Source: UBA1259 sp964453915 (GTDB taxonomy: Bacteria > Bacillota > Clostridia > Christensenellales > Borkfalkiaceae). Taken from it: a DNA stretch of 9,016 nt. The position numbers were made by a program, and so were the translations under genes. The stretch spans positions 1-9,016 of the forward strand of contig CAYVPW010000037.1 in assembly GCA_964453915.1 (NCBI GenBank), written 5' to 3'. The notes under the pieces are model-generated. The model was not told the DNA's origin. It searched no databases and saw only the letters and a list, made by a program, of their open reading frames with translations. Each line of letters begins with the position of its first letter. Position 1 is the stretch's first letter. Shown here piece after piece: positions 1 to 5,728 of the stretch.

Positions 1-2
1 AA

Positions 3-31
3 ATTATATAATATAAAGGCGGAAATGTAAA
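3..31 (-). promoter_or_regulatory. Predicted promoter reading out of the left edge
   Basis: On the minus strand TTTACA (31 to 26) is followed after exactly 17 bases by a perfect TATAAT (8 to 3). It lies downstream of the rplS terminator and would drive a gene beyond the window. The surrounding sequence is very A/T-rich, so a chance match is possible. The rest of the 143 bases between the window edge and rplS holds only the terminator and A/T-rich DNA; I see no gene there. Confidence 0.45.
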
Positions 32-94
32 TTATATTCGTAATCTTTTTTTTTAACTTTTTTATTCTACTTTGATTTTTTGTAAAAAAACAAG

Positions 95-120
95 AAAAAA
101 GCCGTCGAAAATTCGACGAC
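95..120 (-). terminator. Intrinsic terminator after rplS
   Basis: The minus strand reads a stem of 8 to 9 bp (arms 120-112 and 109-101, one G-U pair) with a short T/A loop, followed at once by six T (100-95), then a further T run at 90-84. It begins 23 bases after the rplS stop codon. This is a classic Rho-independent terminator and marks the end of the operon. Confidence 0.9.
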
Positions 121-143
121 TTAATCAAGCAATTCGTATAAAG

Positions 144-491
144 TTATCTAGCGATTTCTTTTACCTTTGCAGCCTTACCGGTTCTCTCTCTCAAATAGTA
201 AAGTTTAGCACGACGAACCGCACCTCTTCTTACAACTTGGATATCCGCAACCTTGGGTGAGTGAATCGGGAAAGTCTTTTCAACGCCTACACCGAAAGAC
301 ATTCTTCTAACGGTAAACGTTTCGGAAATGCCACCGTGCTTTCTTGCGATAACTACTCCTTCAAAAGCTTGTAATCTTTCTCTATCGCCTTCGATAACTT
401 TTACCATAACTTTTACGGTGTCACCGATATTGAATGCGGGAATACTTGCTTTTACGTTTTCTTGATTGATTGCATCTATTATGCTACTCAT
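144..491 (-). CDS. rplS: 50S ribosomal protein L19
   Basis: Encodes bL19, a large-subunit protein located at the 30S-50S interface of the ribosome. The 115-residue product has the usual family length and the family pattern throughout: an N-terminal helix (MSSIIDAINQ), the FNIGDTVKV strand, the EGDRERLQAFEGVVIARK core, the FTVRR and GVGVEKTFPIHSP stretch, and the VVRRGAVRRAKLYYLRERTGKAAKVKE tail (shown here in family terms, residues about 85 to 113). The ATG start has a GGAGGT ribosome binding site at 501-506, nine bases upstream. The gene ends the cluster and is followed by a strong terminator. It is separated from yraN by 118 bases that hold a promoter and a folded leader, so it probably has its own control. 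In many bacteria rplS directly follows trmD; here rbgA, rnhB and yraN lie between them. Confidence 0.97.
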   Translation of the reverse strand: MSSIIDAINQENVKASIPAFNIGDTVKVMVKVIEGDRERLQAFEGVVIARKHGGISETFTVRRMSFGVGVEKTFPIHSPKVADIQVVRRGAVRRAKLYYLRERTGKAAKVKEIAR

Positions 492-500
492 TTTGCTTAT

Positions 501-506
501 ACCTCC
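501..506 (-). promoter_or_regulatory. rplS ribosome binding site
   Basis: GGAGGT on the minus strand, nine bases upstream of the ATG of rplS. It is the closest match to the Shine-Dalgarno consensus in the window and lies 11 bases downstream of the leader hairpin, so folding upstream could affect access to it. Confidence 0.8.
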
Positions 507-517
507 ATAAAAACTAA

Positions 518-550
518 ACGTTCATTGGCGCATTTGCCCAAGCGGAACGC
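518..550 (-). promoter_or_regulatory. Folded leader of rplS mRNA, candidate L19 autoregulatory leader
   Basis: The minus-strand RNA can form two nested stems. The outer stem is 550-545 (GCGTTC) with 523-518 (GAACGT), six pairs including one G-U. The inner stem is 541-536 (TTGGGC) with 531-530 and 528-525 (GC, bulged G, CCAA), with an AAAT loop at 535-532. Three bases (544-542) and one base (524) separate the two stems. A ribosomal protein L19 leader, thought to bind L19 and repress its own message, is known upstream of rplS in low-GC Gram-positive bacteria. Position, size and shape fit that class, but I could not score it against the covariance model. Confidence 0.6.
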
Positions 551-564
551 CCGTAAGCCATATT

Positions 565-593
565 ATATTATCACTTTTTTACTTGCTTGGCAA
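565..593 (-). promoter_or_regulatory. Predicted rplS promoter
   Basis: On the minus strand TTGCCA (593-588) is followed by a 17-base spacer and TAATAT (570-565). A perfect TATAAT also lies at 567-562 and a GATAAT at 572-567, so the exact -10 is uncertain. Transcription would start near 555-558, giving a leader of about 65 bases that contains the whole nested hairpin. No terminator is seen between yraN and this promoter, so read-through from yraN could also reach rplS. Confidence 0.6.
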
Positions 594-609
594 GCATTTT
601 AACGTGATT

Positions 610-978
610 TTAAAGAGAAAATGCGTCCTCTACGTGATTTATTTTTCCGTCTTCTATTTCAACCACGTCAAATCGAGACGCTATCTCTTCCGTGTTGAAT
701 TTTTCTATCAAATATGCGGTTGCAACCTTAAAATATTTAAGTTGTTTTTCTTTTCCCACAGCTTCGCAAGGTTTTCCGAAACTGTCGTCCGCTCTGGTTT
801 TTACTTCTATAAAAACTATCGTTTCTCCGTCCTTTGCGATTAAATCTATTTCTCCCGAACGTTTGCGATAATTCTTTTCTAAAATTTTATATCCCTTTCC
901 TTTTAAAAACTCCGCGGTTTTCTTTTCTCCTACTCTGCCCAAAAATTTTTTATAAAAGTTTTTCTGTGCAATTTGCAA
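610..978 (-). CDS. yraN: UPF0102 family protein, YraN-like putative nuclease
   Basis: A 122-residue member of the YraN/UPF0102 family, whose members have a restriction-endonuclease-like PD-(D/E)XK fold and no firmly settled role. Visible signature: GRVGEKKTAEFL (residues 14-25), GYKILEKNYR (29-38), GEIDLIAKDG (42-51) and FIEVKTR (56-62); D45, E58 and K60 match the D...ExK active-site pattern. The C-terminal RFDVVEI and HVEDAF segments are also typical. The start is a TTG codon (978-976), chosen because AAGGAG lies eight bases upstream (992-987) and because the N-terminal GRxGE motif needs this upstream sequence. The first 49 bases overlap the end of rnhB in another frame, suggesting translational coupling. 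rnhB-yraN adjacency is common in Bacillota. Confidence 0.92.
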   Translation of the reverse strand: MQIAQKNFYKKFLGRVGEKKTAEFLKGKGYKILEKNYRKRSGEIDLIAKDGETIVFIEVKTRADDSFGKPCEAVGKEKQLKYFKVATAYLIEKFNTEEIASRFDVVEIEDGKINHVEDAFSL

Positions 979-1529
979 GGTCCTATCTCCTTGATTTTTT
1001 CTATATGAGTTTTCGTACCGTACCCTTTATGTTTTTCAAAACCGTATTCCGGATACTCTTTTGATAAATTAACCATCAATTCGTCCCTATAAACCTTTGC
1101 GATTATAGAAGCGCAACCTATGGTATAACTTTTCATATCGCCTTTTATAACGTACTCCGCATTAAAATCCAGCCCCGTATCAACGCCGTCTACAAGCGTC
1201 ACGTCCGGATTTACGCTTAAAGAATTAACGGCAAGCGTCATACATTTTTTTACGGCGTTTAAAATGTTTATTTTATCTATTTCTTCTTGAGATACTTCGC
1301 ATATCGCATAGGCTACCGCTTTGTCTTTTATTTGTTTTGCAAGTTCAACTCTCTTTTTTTCAGAAAGTTTTTTGCTATCGGTGACCCCAACTATAACGTC
1401 GTCTAGCGGCATAATGCACGCAGCGCAAACCACGGGTCCTGCAAGCGGTCCTCTACCCACTTCGTCTACCCCGGCAACCAATTTTTTTCCGATAGAAACG
1501 TATTTTTTTTCGTATTCTAAGTTATCCAT
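930..1529 (-). CDS. rnhB: Ribonuclease HII
   Basis: Cleaves the RNA strand of RNA-DNA hybrids and nicks DNA at single embedded ribonucleotides, starting ribonucleotide excision repair. The 199-residue protein is normal length. The catalytic DEVGRG motif is at residues 22-27 (D22, E23), followed by GPVVCAACIM and the DSKKLS motif (51-56). The third and fourth acidic residues are probably D114 (VDG) and D131 (GDMKS), with SIIAKVYRD at 141-149 and the HKGYGTKTH segment at about 166-175. The protein ends with LHRKTF near the C terminus, as in the family. It starts with ATG two bases after the rbgA stop; the nearest Shine-Dalgarno-like sequence, AAGGTGG at 1549-1543, is 13 bases away, rather far. 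Its 3' end overlaps yraN by 49 bases. Confidence 0.97.
   Translation of the reverse strand: MDNLEYEKKYVSIGKKLVAGVDEVGRGPLAGPVVCAACIMPLDDVIVGVTDSKKLSEKKRVELAKQIKDKAVAYAICEVSQEEIDKINILNAVKKCMTLAVNSLSVNPDVTLVDGVDTGLDFNAEYVIKGDMKSYTIGCASIIAKVYRDELMVNLSKEYPEYGFEKHKGYGTKTHIEKIKEIGPCKLHRKTFIKNFWAE
987..992 (-). promoter_or_regulatory. Ribosome binding site that fixes the TTG start of yraN
   Basis: AAGGAG on the minus strand, eight bases upstream of the TTG codon at 978-976 and inside the rnhB coding region. No ATG or GTG in the frame is as well placed, so this site decides the start of yraN. Confidence 0.75.
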
Positions 1530-1531
1530 AA

Positions 1532-2574
1532 TCAGTCTAAAACCACCTTGCCGATTCTTCCCTTTCTAAAATCGTCTATCACGGCGATGGCACAACGCGA
1601 ATAATCATACTCTCCGCCACGCATTAAAAATCCTCTTCTTGCGCAAATATCGTCAAATATCTCTATAGTCTCTTTTTCAACGTCTTTTAACCCGTATTTT
1701 TCCGCTAACAAAGAAGGATATTTTTCTTTTAACTCTTTTATAAGTTCAAAAGCCAAATCCGCAAAATCCAAATTTGCGTCGTTCATACTGCCTATATAGG
1801 CCAAATGGCGTGCATATATTTGATTTTCAAATGCAGGCGGCATAGTGCCCGGCGTATCAAGCAGTTCTAACTCTCTTATACGCACCCATTGCTTTCCGCG
1901 AGTCACCCCCGCTTTATTGCCTGTANNNNNNNNNNNNNNNNNNNNNNNNNNNNNNNNNNNNNNNNNNNNNNNNNNNNNNNNNNNNNNNNNNNNNNNNNNN
2001 NNNNNNNNNNNNNNNNNNNNNNNNNTGGTATCCCTGCAACCATTATTCTTATAGGCTTAAAAACCCCTTTAAGTTTATTCTCTCTTATACGCACCCATTG
2101 CTTTCCGCGAGTCACCCCCGCTTTATTGCCTGTAATTGCCTTTTTGCCACCGCATAGCGCATTGATAATCGTAGATTTGCCCGTATTTGGTATCCCTGCA
2201 ACCATTATTCTTATAGGCTTAAAAACCCCTTTAAGTTTATTCCTTTCAAGTTTTTCTTTAAGCATATCAAAGATTTTGGCATACAAAAGATCTGTTGCTC
2301 TTTTATCCATAGCAGAAACGGCAACTGCGGTTTTACCTTCTTTTTCAAAATCTTTCAAAACGGCTTTTACTCCTTGCGGATCGGCTAAATCGCTTTTATT
2401 TAAAACATACAAAACCTTTTTATTTACAAAAAGCCCGTTTAACTTTTTGTTTTCGGAAGCACGAGGAGCTCTGGCATCTAATATCATTATCACGCCGTCA
2501 ACAAACTTTAAGTTTTCTTCCATCATGCGCATGGCAGCAGTCATATGACCGGGAAACCATTGTAAATGTTGCAT
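1532..2574 (-). CDS. rbgA: Ribosome biogenesis GTPase RbgA (YlqF), interrupted by an assembly gap and partial duplication
   Basis: Circularly permuted GTPase needed for late 50S subunit assembly. Motif order in the collapsed 277-residue protein: WFPGHM at 6-11 with the proposed catalytic His at 10, G4 NKSD at 59-62, G5 SAMD near 87-90, G1 GIPNTGKST at 127-135, G2 Thr at 155, G3 DTPG at 170-173, then the helical C-terminal domain (NLDFADLAF, RRGFLMRGGEYDY). B. subtilis RbgA is about the same length. As written, the reading frame is broken by 100 N (1926-2025), and residues 112-165 begin a second time after 2080. A single-copy path (1532-1925, then 2135-2574) gives 278 codons with the stop; a true two-copy path gives 331 residues, still in frame. 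The 100-N length itself shifts the frame. The gene starts 7 bases after the trmD stop; its weak ribosome binding site overlaps that stop. Confidence 0.93.
1871..1925. repeat. 55-base direct repeat, copy 1 (left of gap)
   Basis: Identical to 2080-2134 over exactly 55 bases. The match is bounded on one side by divergence (1870 is a, 2079 is t) and on the other by the N gap. It encodes the G2/switch region of RbgA (about residues 147-165 in the single-copy protein). Confidence 0.95.
1926..2025. other. Assembly gap of 100 N
   Basis: Exactly 100 undetermined bases joining two contigs inside rbgA. The length looks like a placeholder. From the flanking repeats, the missing sequence is predicted to be 53 bases identical to 2135-2187 if the two-copy arrangement is real. 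Confidence 0.97.
2026..2080. repeat. 55-base direct repeat, copy 1 (right of gap)
   Basis: Identical to 2188-2242 over exactly 55 bases; position 2081 (t) and position 2243 (c) then differ. It encodes the segment leading into the RbgA P-loop (KGVFKPIRIMVAGIP). The distance between the two copies is 162 bases, a multiple of three. Confidence 0.95.
2080..2134. repeat. 55-base direct repeat, copy 2 of 1871-1925
   Basis: Second copy of the repeat that ends at the left side of the gap. It shares only base 2080 with the adjoining 2026-2080 repeat, so the duplication junction has a single base of microhomology. Confidence 0.95.
2188..2242. repeat. 55-base direct repeat, copy 2 of 2026-2080
   Basis: Second copy of the repeat that starts at the right side of the gap. 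With 2080-2187 it forms one complete 162-base unit coding for RbgA residues 112-165, which include the P-loop. Confidence 0.95.
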
Positions 2575-2581
2575 ACTATAC

Positions 2582-3259
2582 CTAATCTTTTTTTTCTTTT
2601 AATAAATCGGGGCGACGAGTTTCGGTTATGATTTTAGATTGTTCTTTTCGCCACGCGTCAACCTTGCCGTGATCACCTGAAGTTAAAACTTCAGGCACTT
2701 TAAGTCCCATAAATTCTTGCGGACGGGTATATTGCGGATACTCTAAAAGCCCCTCTGAAAAACTTTCTTGAGAAAGAGATTCCCCGTTTATAACCCCGTC
2801 GATATACCTGGAAACCGCATCTACAACCGCCATTGCGGGTATTTCGCCACCGGTAAGAACAAAATCTCCCAAAGATAATTCTTCGTCTATAAAAAGGTCT
2901 ATTACACGCTGATCCACACCTTCGTAATGACCGCATAAAAGAAGAATACTTTCTAGCTTAGAGTATTCTAAAACAACGCTTTGATTAAAAACCCTGCCCT
3001 TAGGAGAAAGAAAAATTCTCTTTGCCTTATGCTCTTTGTCTATCGCTTCAATTGCGGAAGCAATGGGTTGCGGAGTCATTACCATACCCGCCCCACCACC
3101 GAAAGGCGCATCGTCACACTTGCGGTGCTTATCCAAAGTATAATCCCTTATATCATGCACGTTTATTTCTATTTTTCCGCTATCTACCGCCCTGCCTATT
3201 ATGCTTGTTTTTAGCGGAACGAACATTTCCGGAAAAAGCGTTAACACGTCAATCTTCAT
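2582..3259 (-). CDS. trmD: tRNA (guanine-N1-)-methyltransferase TrmD
   Basis: Uses S-adenosylmethionine to methylate N1 of G37 next to the anticodon, preventing +1 frameshifting. It is a SPOUT enzyme with a trefoil knot. Visible: MKIDVLTLFPEMF at the N terminus, DKHRKCDDAPFGGGAGM (43-59), the knot strands LSPKGR (84-89), LCGHYEGVDQR (108-118) and SLGDFVLTGGEIPA (129-142), an Arg at 151, and LLEYPQYTRP (171-180) before the tRNA-binding C-terminal domain. The acidic residue matching catalytic Asp169 of the Haemophilus enzyme is a Glu here (E165 in QESFSEGLL). At 225 residues it lacks roughly the last 15-20 residues of longer homologues. The ATG start overlaps the end of rimM by 11 bases; GGGAG-like sequence lies upstream. 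Coupled with rimM, as in many bacteria. Confidence 0.97.
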   Translation of the reverse strand: MKIDVLTLFPEMFVPLKTSIIGRAVDSGKIEINVHDIRDYTLDKHRKCDDAPFGGGAGMVMTPQPIASAIEAIDKEHKAKRIFLSPKGRVFNQSVVLEYSKLESILLLCGHYEGVDQRVIDLFIDEELSLGDFVLTGGEIPAMAVVDAVSRYIDGVINGESLSQESFSEGLLEYPQYTRPQEFMGLKVPEVLTSGDHGKVDAWRKEQSKIITETRRPDLLKEKKD

Positions 3260-3761
3260 AAAGTCCCACTTCTCCCAACCTTTTTTCTTTAACGGTAATT
3301 TCTTTATTCTCTACGTCTACCTTAATAAGTAGGTCTTTTAAGAACGGAAAACGCAAAGTTTTACCGGCAACGGTTTTAACCGTAAAAATATCCGTTTTGG
3401 CACTTGTGACCTCTACAACTTCTCCTATTACGGAAGTTTCGGTTTTTAGTGCGCAGCCTATAATATCGGCTATAAAATAGGTATCTTTTTTTAATTCCAC
3501 CGCATCTTCCCTCTTTACGCAAACGTACTTATTTCTAAGCGTTTCCGCAAAGTTTCTGTCCGAAACGCCGAACAAGGTTAAAAACACCGTTCCGCCGCCT
3601 AATTTTGAATTTAAAACCCTAAACTCTTTTCCGTCTATAAAAACGTTTTTAAGCCCTATAAAGCGTGTTAAATCGTCCGTAAGCGGGGTGAGTTTTACTT
3701 CTCCCTTTATACCTTGCGGTTTTACGATTAAACCTATCCTTAAAAATTCTTCCATAACCAT
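3249..3761 (-). CDS. rimM: 16S rRNA processing / 30S maturation factor RimM
   Basis: Binds S19 in the 30S head and helps 16S rRNA maturation. The 170-residue protein has the usual two-part design: an N-terminal RimM barrel (FLRIGLIVKPQGIKGEVKL, about residues 6-24, through VSDRNFAETLRN) and a C-terminal PRC-type barrel (DTYFIADIIGCAL, IGEVVEV, FPFLKDLLIKVDVENKEITV). Two ATG codons, at 3761 and 3755, could start it; neither has a convincing Shine-Dalgarno sequence, so the true start is uncertain by two codons. It follows khpA after 62 bases that contain two hairpins, and overlaps trmD by 11 bases. Weak initiation and an upstream hairpin would fit low output relative to S16, as known for the E. 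coli trmD operon, but this is inference. Confidence 0.95.
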   Translation of the reverse strand: MVMEEFLRIGLIVKPQGIKGEVKLTPLTDDLTRFIGLKNVFIDGKEFRVLNSKLGGGTVFLTLFGVSDRNFAETLRNKYVCVKREDAVELKKDTYFIADIIGCALKTETSVIGEVVEVTSAKTDIFTVKTVAGKTLRFPFLKDLLIKVDVENKEITVKEKRLGEVGLYED

Positions 3762-3778
3762 ACCGTTAACGTTAAATT

Positions 3779-3813
3779 AAAATGTTGGGTGAAACTCGTT
3801 CATCCAACATTTT
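3779..3813 (-). terminator. Large hairpin between khpA and rimM, possible attenuator
   Basis: Inverted repeat with 15-base arms at 3779-3793 and 3799-3813 and a five-base loop; on the minus-strand RNA one internal A-C mismatch interrupts it. The 3' arm ends in TTTT followed by AATTT, an imperfect U-tract. It could act as a weak terminator or an mRNA processing/stability element that lowers rimM-trmD expression. Termination efficiency cannot be judged by eye. Confidence 0.6.
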
Positions 3814-3815
3814 AA

Positions 3816-3838
3816 GGGGAAAATTATTCCTTTTCCCC
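3816..3838 (-). promoter_or_regulatory. Hairpin over the khpA stop codon
   Basis: Perfect eight-base inverted repeat (GGGGAAAA at 3816-3823 and TTTTCCCC at 3831-3838) with a seven-base loop that contains the khpA stop codon (3824-3826). It lies just two bases upstream, in transcription order, of the larger hairpin at 3779-3813. Confidence 0.5.
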
Positions 3839-4069
3839 ACGTTCTTTTATTTCTATGTTGTATTTTTTATTTTCCTTTTGCGACCCCGCGCGAACGAGAG
3901 TACGAAGAGCCTTTGCAATTTTACCTTGACGCCCTATTACCTTTCCCATATCGCTATCGGATAGAATAATCACCACGTTTACTTCGTTTTCGTTTTCAGA
4001 AACGTCGTACTCCACGCTTTCGGGAGATTCCGCAAAAGTACCAATTACGTACTTAATCAGTTCTATCAT
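3824..4069 (-). CDS. khpA: KH-domain RNA-binding protein KhpA (YlqC)
   Basis: Small RNA-binding protein; in Gram-positive bacteria KhpA partners with KhpB/Jag and affects cell elongation and gene expression. The 81-residue product is essentially one KH domain: MIELIKYVIGTF at the N terminus, a beta strand EVNVVIILS, and the RNA-contacting GxxG loop in VIGRQGKIAKALRTLVRA (G46-R47-Q48-G49). Length and the position between rpsP and rimM match YlqC of Bacillus. It starts with ATG 17 bases after the rpsP stop, with a CGGAGC ribosome binding site (GGAG at 4079-4076). Its stop codon sits inside a small hairpin. Confidence 0.96.
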   Translation of the reverse strand: MIELIKYVIGTFAESPESVEYDVSENENEVNVVIILSDSDMGKVIGRQGKIAKALRTLVRAGSQKENKKYNIEIKERGEKE

Positions 4070-4086
4070 AATTCGCTCCGTTAAAA

Positions 4087-4383
4087 TTATTTCTCGGACT
4101 TGCGAACCTTGGTCTTAGAAGGGGAAAGTTTTGCGGGCTTGGGTATAATTCCCTTGTTGATAAGAATGTTCTTAACGGTGTCGGTAGGTTGAACACCCTT
4201 TGCAATCCATTCTTTTGCCTTTGCTTCGTCGATAACTATTTCAGCGGGATTTGTGGTAGGATTGTAGTGACCTACTTTATCCACGTAAGCGCCGTCACGT
4301 GCGGTCTTGCTGTCCATAATTACGATGCGGTAGAAGGGGGATTTTTTATCGCCCATTCTGGTCAATCTCATTTTTACTGCCAT
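4087..4383 (-). CDS. rpsP: 30S ribosomal protein S16
   Basis: Encodes bS16, an early-assembling protein of the 30S subunit. The 98-residue product begins MAVKMRLTRMGDKKSPFYRI, with the typical SPFYRIVIMDSKTARDG stretch (15-31), VGHYNP (37-42), and the WIAKGVQPTDTVKNIL helix (58-73). A basic tail of about 20 residues (KPAKLSPSKTKVRKSEK) extends beyond the shortest homologues, which is common in Bacillota. The ATG start has AGGAG (4397-4393) nine bases upstream. It follows ffh after 31 bases with no terminator, so it is probably co-transcribed with ffh. Confidence 0.98.
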   Translation of the reverse strand: MAVKMRLTRMGDKKSPFYRIVIMDSKTARDGAYVDKVGHYNPTTNPAEIVIDEAKAKEWIAKGVQPTDTVKNILINKGIIPKPAKLSPSKTKVRKSEK

Positions 4384-4414
4384 TGTTTTATTCTCCTAAA
4401 AAAATATTTCTTAT

Positions 4415-5728
4415 TTAAAATCTGAACATTTTGTTGTTCTTCATTTGTTTCATCATTTGTTTGGTTTGCTCAAACTGCTTCAACACTCTGTTGACTTCTT
4501 GAACGGAAGTTCCGCTTCCCTTTGCTATTCTCATCTTTCTGGAAGAGTTTATTATAGAAGGGTTTTCTCTTTCTTTCATCGTCATAGACTGTATTACGGC
4601 TTTCATAGATAACATTTTCTTTTCGTCTATGTCTTCTTCTTTTATTTTGAACTTCGTTCCCATTCCGGGCAACATAGACAAAACGTCTTTAAGTCCACCC
4701 ATTTTTTTCATTGTTTCAAACTGGGTAAGATAATCGTCTAAGGTAAAAGAATTTTCCCTAAACTTTTTCTCCATTTTTTTGGCTTCCGCTTCAGTCACGG
4801 CATCTTGCGCTTTTTCTATTAAAGAAAGCACGTCTCCCATACCGAGTATTCTGTTTGCCATTCTGTCCGGATAAAAAGGCTCTAAATCGCCCAACTTTTC
4901 TCCGACAGAGCAGAACTTAATCGGCTTACCCGTCACCGCTTTCATAGATAAAGTTGCGCCGCCTCTCGTATCGCCGTCTAACTTAGTTAAAACCAAACCG
5001 GTCACTTCTAGGCGTTTATTAAACGTTTCTGCAACTTCTACCGCCACTTGCCCCGTCATAGAATCTACTACAAGCAAAATCTCTTGCGGATTTACTTCCG
5101 CCTTGATTTTTTCTAATTCTTGCATCAATCCTTCATCTATTTGAAGTCTTCCGGCAGTATCTATTATAACGGTATCGAAACCGTAAGACTTTGCGTATTC
5201 TATACCTTGTTTTGCTATTTTTACAGGGTTGCCTTGCCCCTTTTCAAACACCGTGCAACCGGCTTTTTCACCCACCACTTTAAGTTGGTTTATAGCTGCG
5301 GGACGATACACGTCGCACGCAACGAGCAATGGCTTTTTGCCTTGTTTTTTTAATAATAACGCAAGCTTTCCGCAAAGCGTGGTTTTACCGGCACCCTGAA
5401 GCCCAGCCATCATTATAACGGTGGGCGGCGCAGGCGACACCGCAAGTTTACTGTTTTCCGCACCCATCAAAGCAATAAGTTCTTCGTTAACGATTTTTAT
5501 TACCTGTTGAGTAGGACTTAAACTTTTTAGTATTTCTTGCCCTACCGCACGCTCGCTTACTTTTGCAACGAAACTTTTAACAACCGCCACGTTTACGTCC
5601 GCTTCTAACAACGCGATACGCACTTCTCTCATTGCGGTTTTAATTTCTAATTCCGTAAGCCTGCCGTGCTTGGTCAACTTGCTGAATATGTGATTAAGTT
5701 TTTCGGAAAGTCCGGAAAATAACGCCAT
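4415..5728 (-). CDS. ffh: Signal recognition particle protein Ffh (SRP54)
   Basis: GTPase of the signal recognition particle; with 4.5S/scRNA it binds signal sequences of nascent chains and docks on FtsY at the membrane. Domains in the 437-residue protein: N domain (about 1-95; LEADVNVAVVKSF), G domain (about 96-295) with GLQGAGKTT (109-117), DVYRPAAINQL (139-149), DTAGR (190-194), TKLDGDTRGG (248-257), and the methionine-rich M domain (about 300-437) with SMLPGMG, the RNA-binding RIAKGSGTSVQEVNRVLKQF region and a Met/Lys-rich tail (QTKQMMKQMKNNKMFRF). The ATG overlaps the ylxM stop by one base (TAATG). Family length is normal, and FtsY, its receptor, lies just upstream of ylxM. Confidence 0.98.
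   Translation of the reverse strand: MALFSGLSEKLNHIFSKLTKHGRLTELEIKTAMREVRIALLEADVNVAVVKSFVAKVSERAVGQEILKSLSPTQQVIKIVNEELIALMGAENSKLAVSPAPPTVIMMAGLQGAGKTTLCGKLALLLKKQGKKPLLVACDVYRPAAINQLKVVGEKAGCTVFEKGQGNPVKIAKQGIEYAKSYGFDTVIIDTAGRLQIDEGLMQELEKIKAEVNPQEILLVVDSMTGQVAVEVAETFNKRLEVTGLVLTKLDGDTRGGATLSMKAVTGKPIKFCSVGEKLGDLEPFYPDRMANRILGMGDVLSLIEKAQDAVTEAEAKKMEKKFRENSFTLDDYLTQFETMKKMGGLKDVLSMLPGMGTKFKIKEEDIDEKKMLSMKAVIQSMTMKERENPSIINSSRKMRIAKGSGTSVQEVNRVLKQFEQTKQMMKQMKNNKMFRF

Noticed and set aside
72..260. Plus-strand 62-codon frame at the left edge
   Set aside because: It runs through the rplS terminator and antisense to rplS, with no family resemblance.
583..843. Plus-strand 86-codon frame opposite yraN
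   Set aside because: It is antisense to a conserved gene, and its Phe/Tyr-rich composition reflects A/T-rich antisense sequence, not a membrane protein.
1871..2242. The 55-base repeats as a mobile element target duplication or recombination site
   Set aside because: Repeats lie within coding sequence, match exactly the length expected of assembler overlaps, and flank a gap and not an inserted element.
1889..2548. Plus-strand 219-codon open frame across the N gap
   Set aside because: It is antisense to rbgA, spans undetermined bases and has a low-complexity product. It is a shadow of the real gene.
2700..2936. Minus-strand 78-codon frame inside trmD
   Set aside because: It overlaps conserved TrmD knot motifs in another frame, and its Arg/Cys-rich product looks like a frame shadow.
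3772..3810. 12-residue minus-strand mini-ORF (starting ATG TTG GAT) between khpA and rimM
   Set aside because: It lies within the large hairpin and lacks a properly spaced ribosome binding site; an ATG in such a stem is easily fortuitous. A leader-peptide role is not supported.
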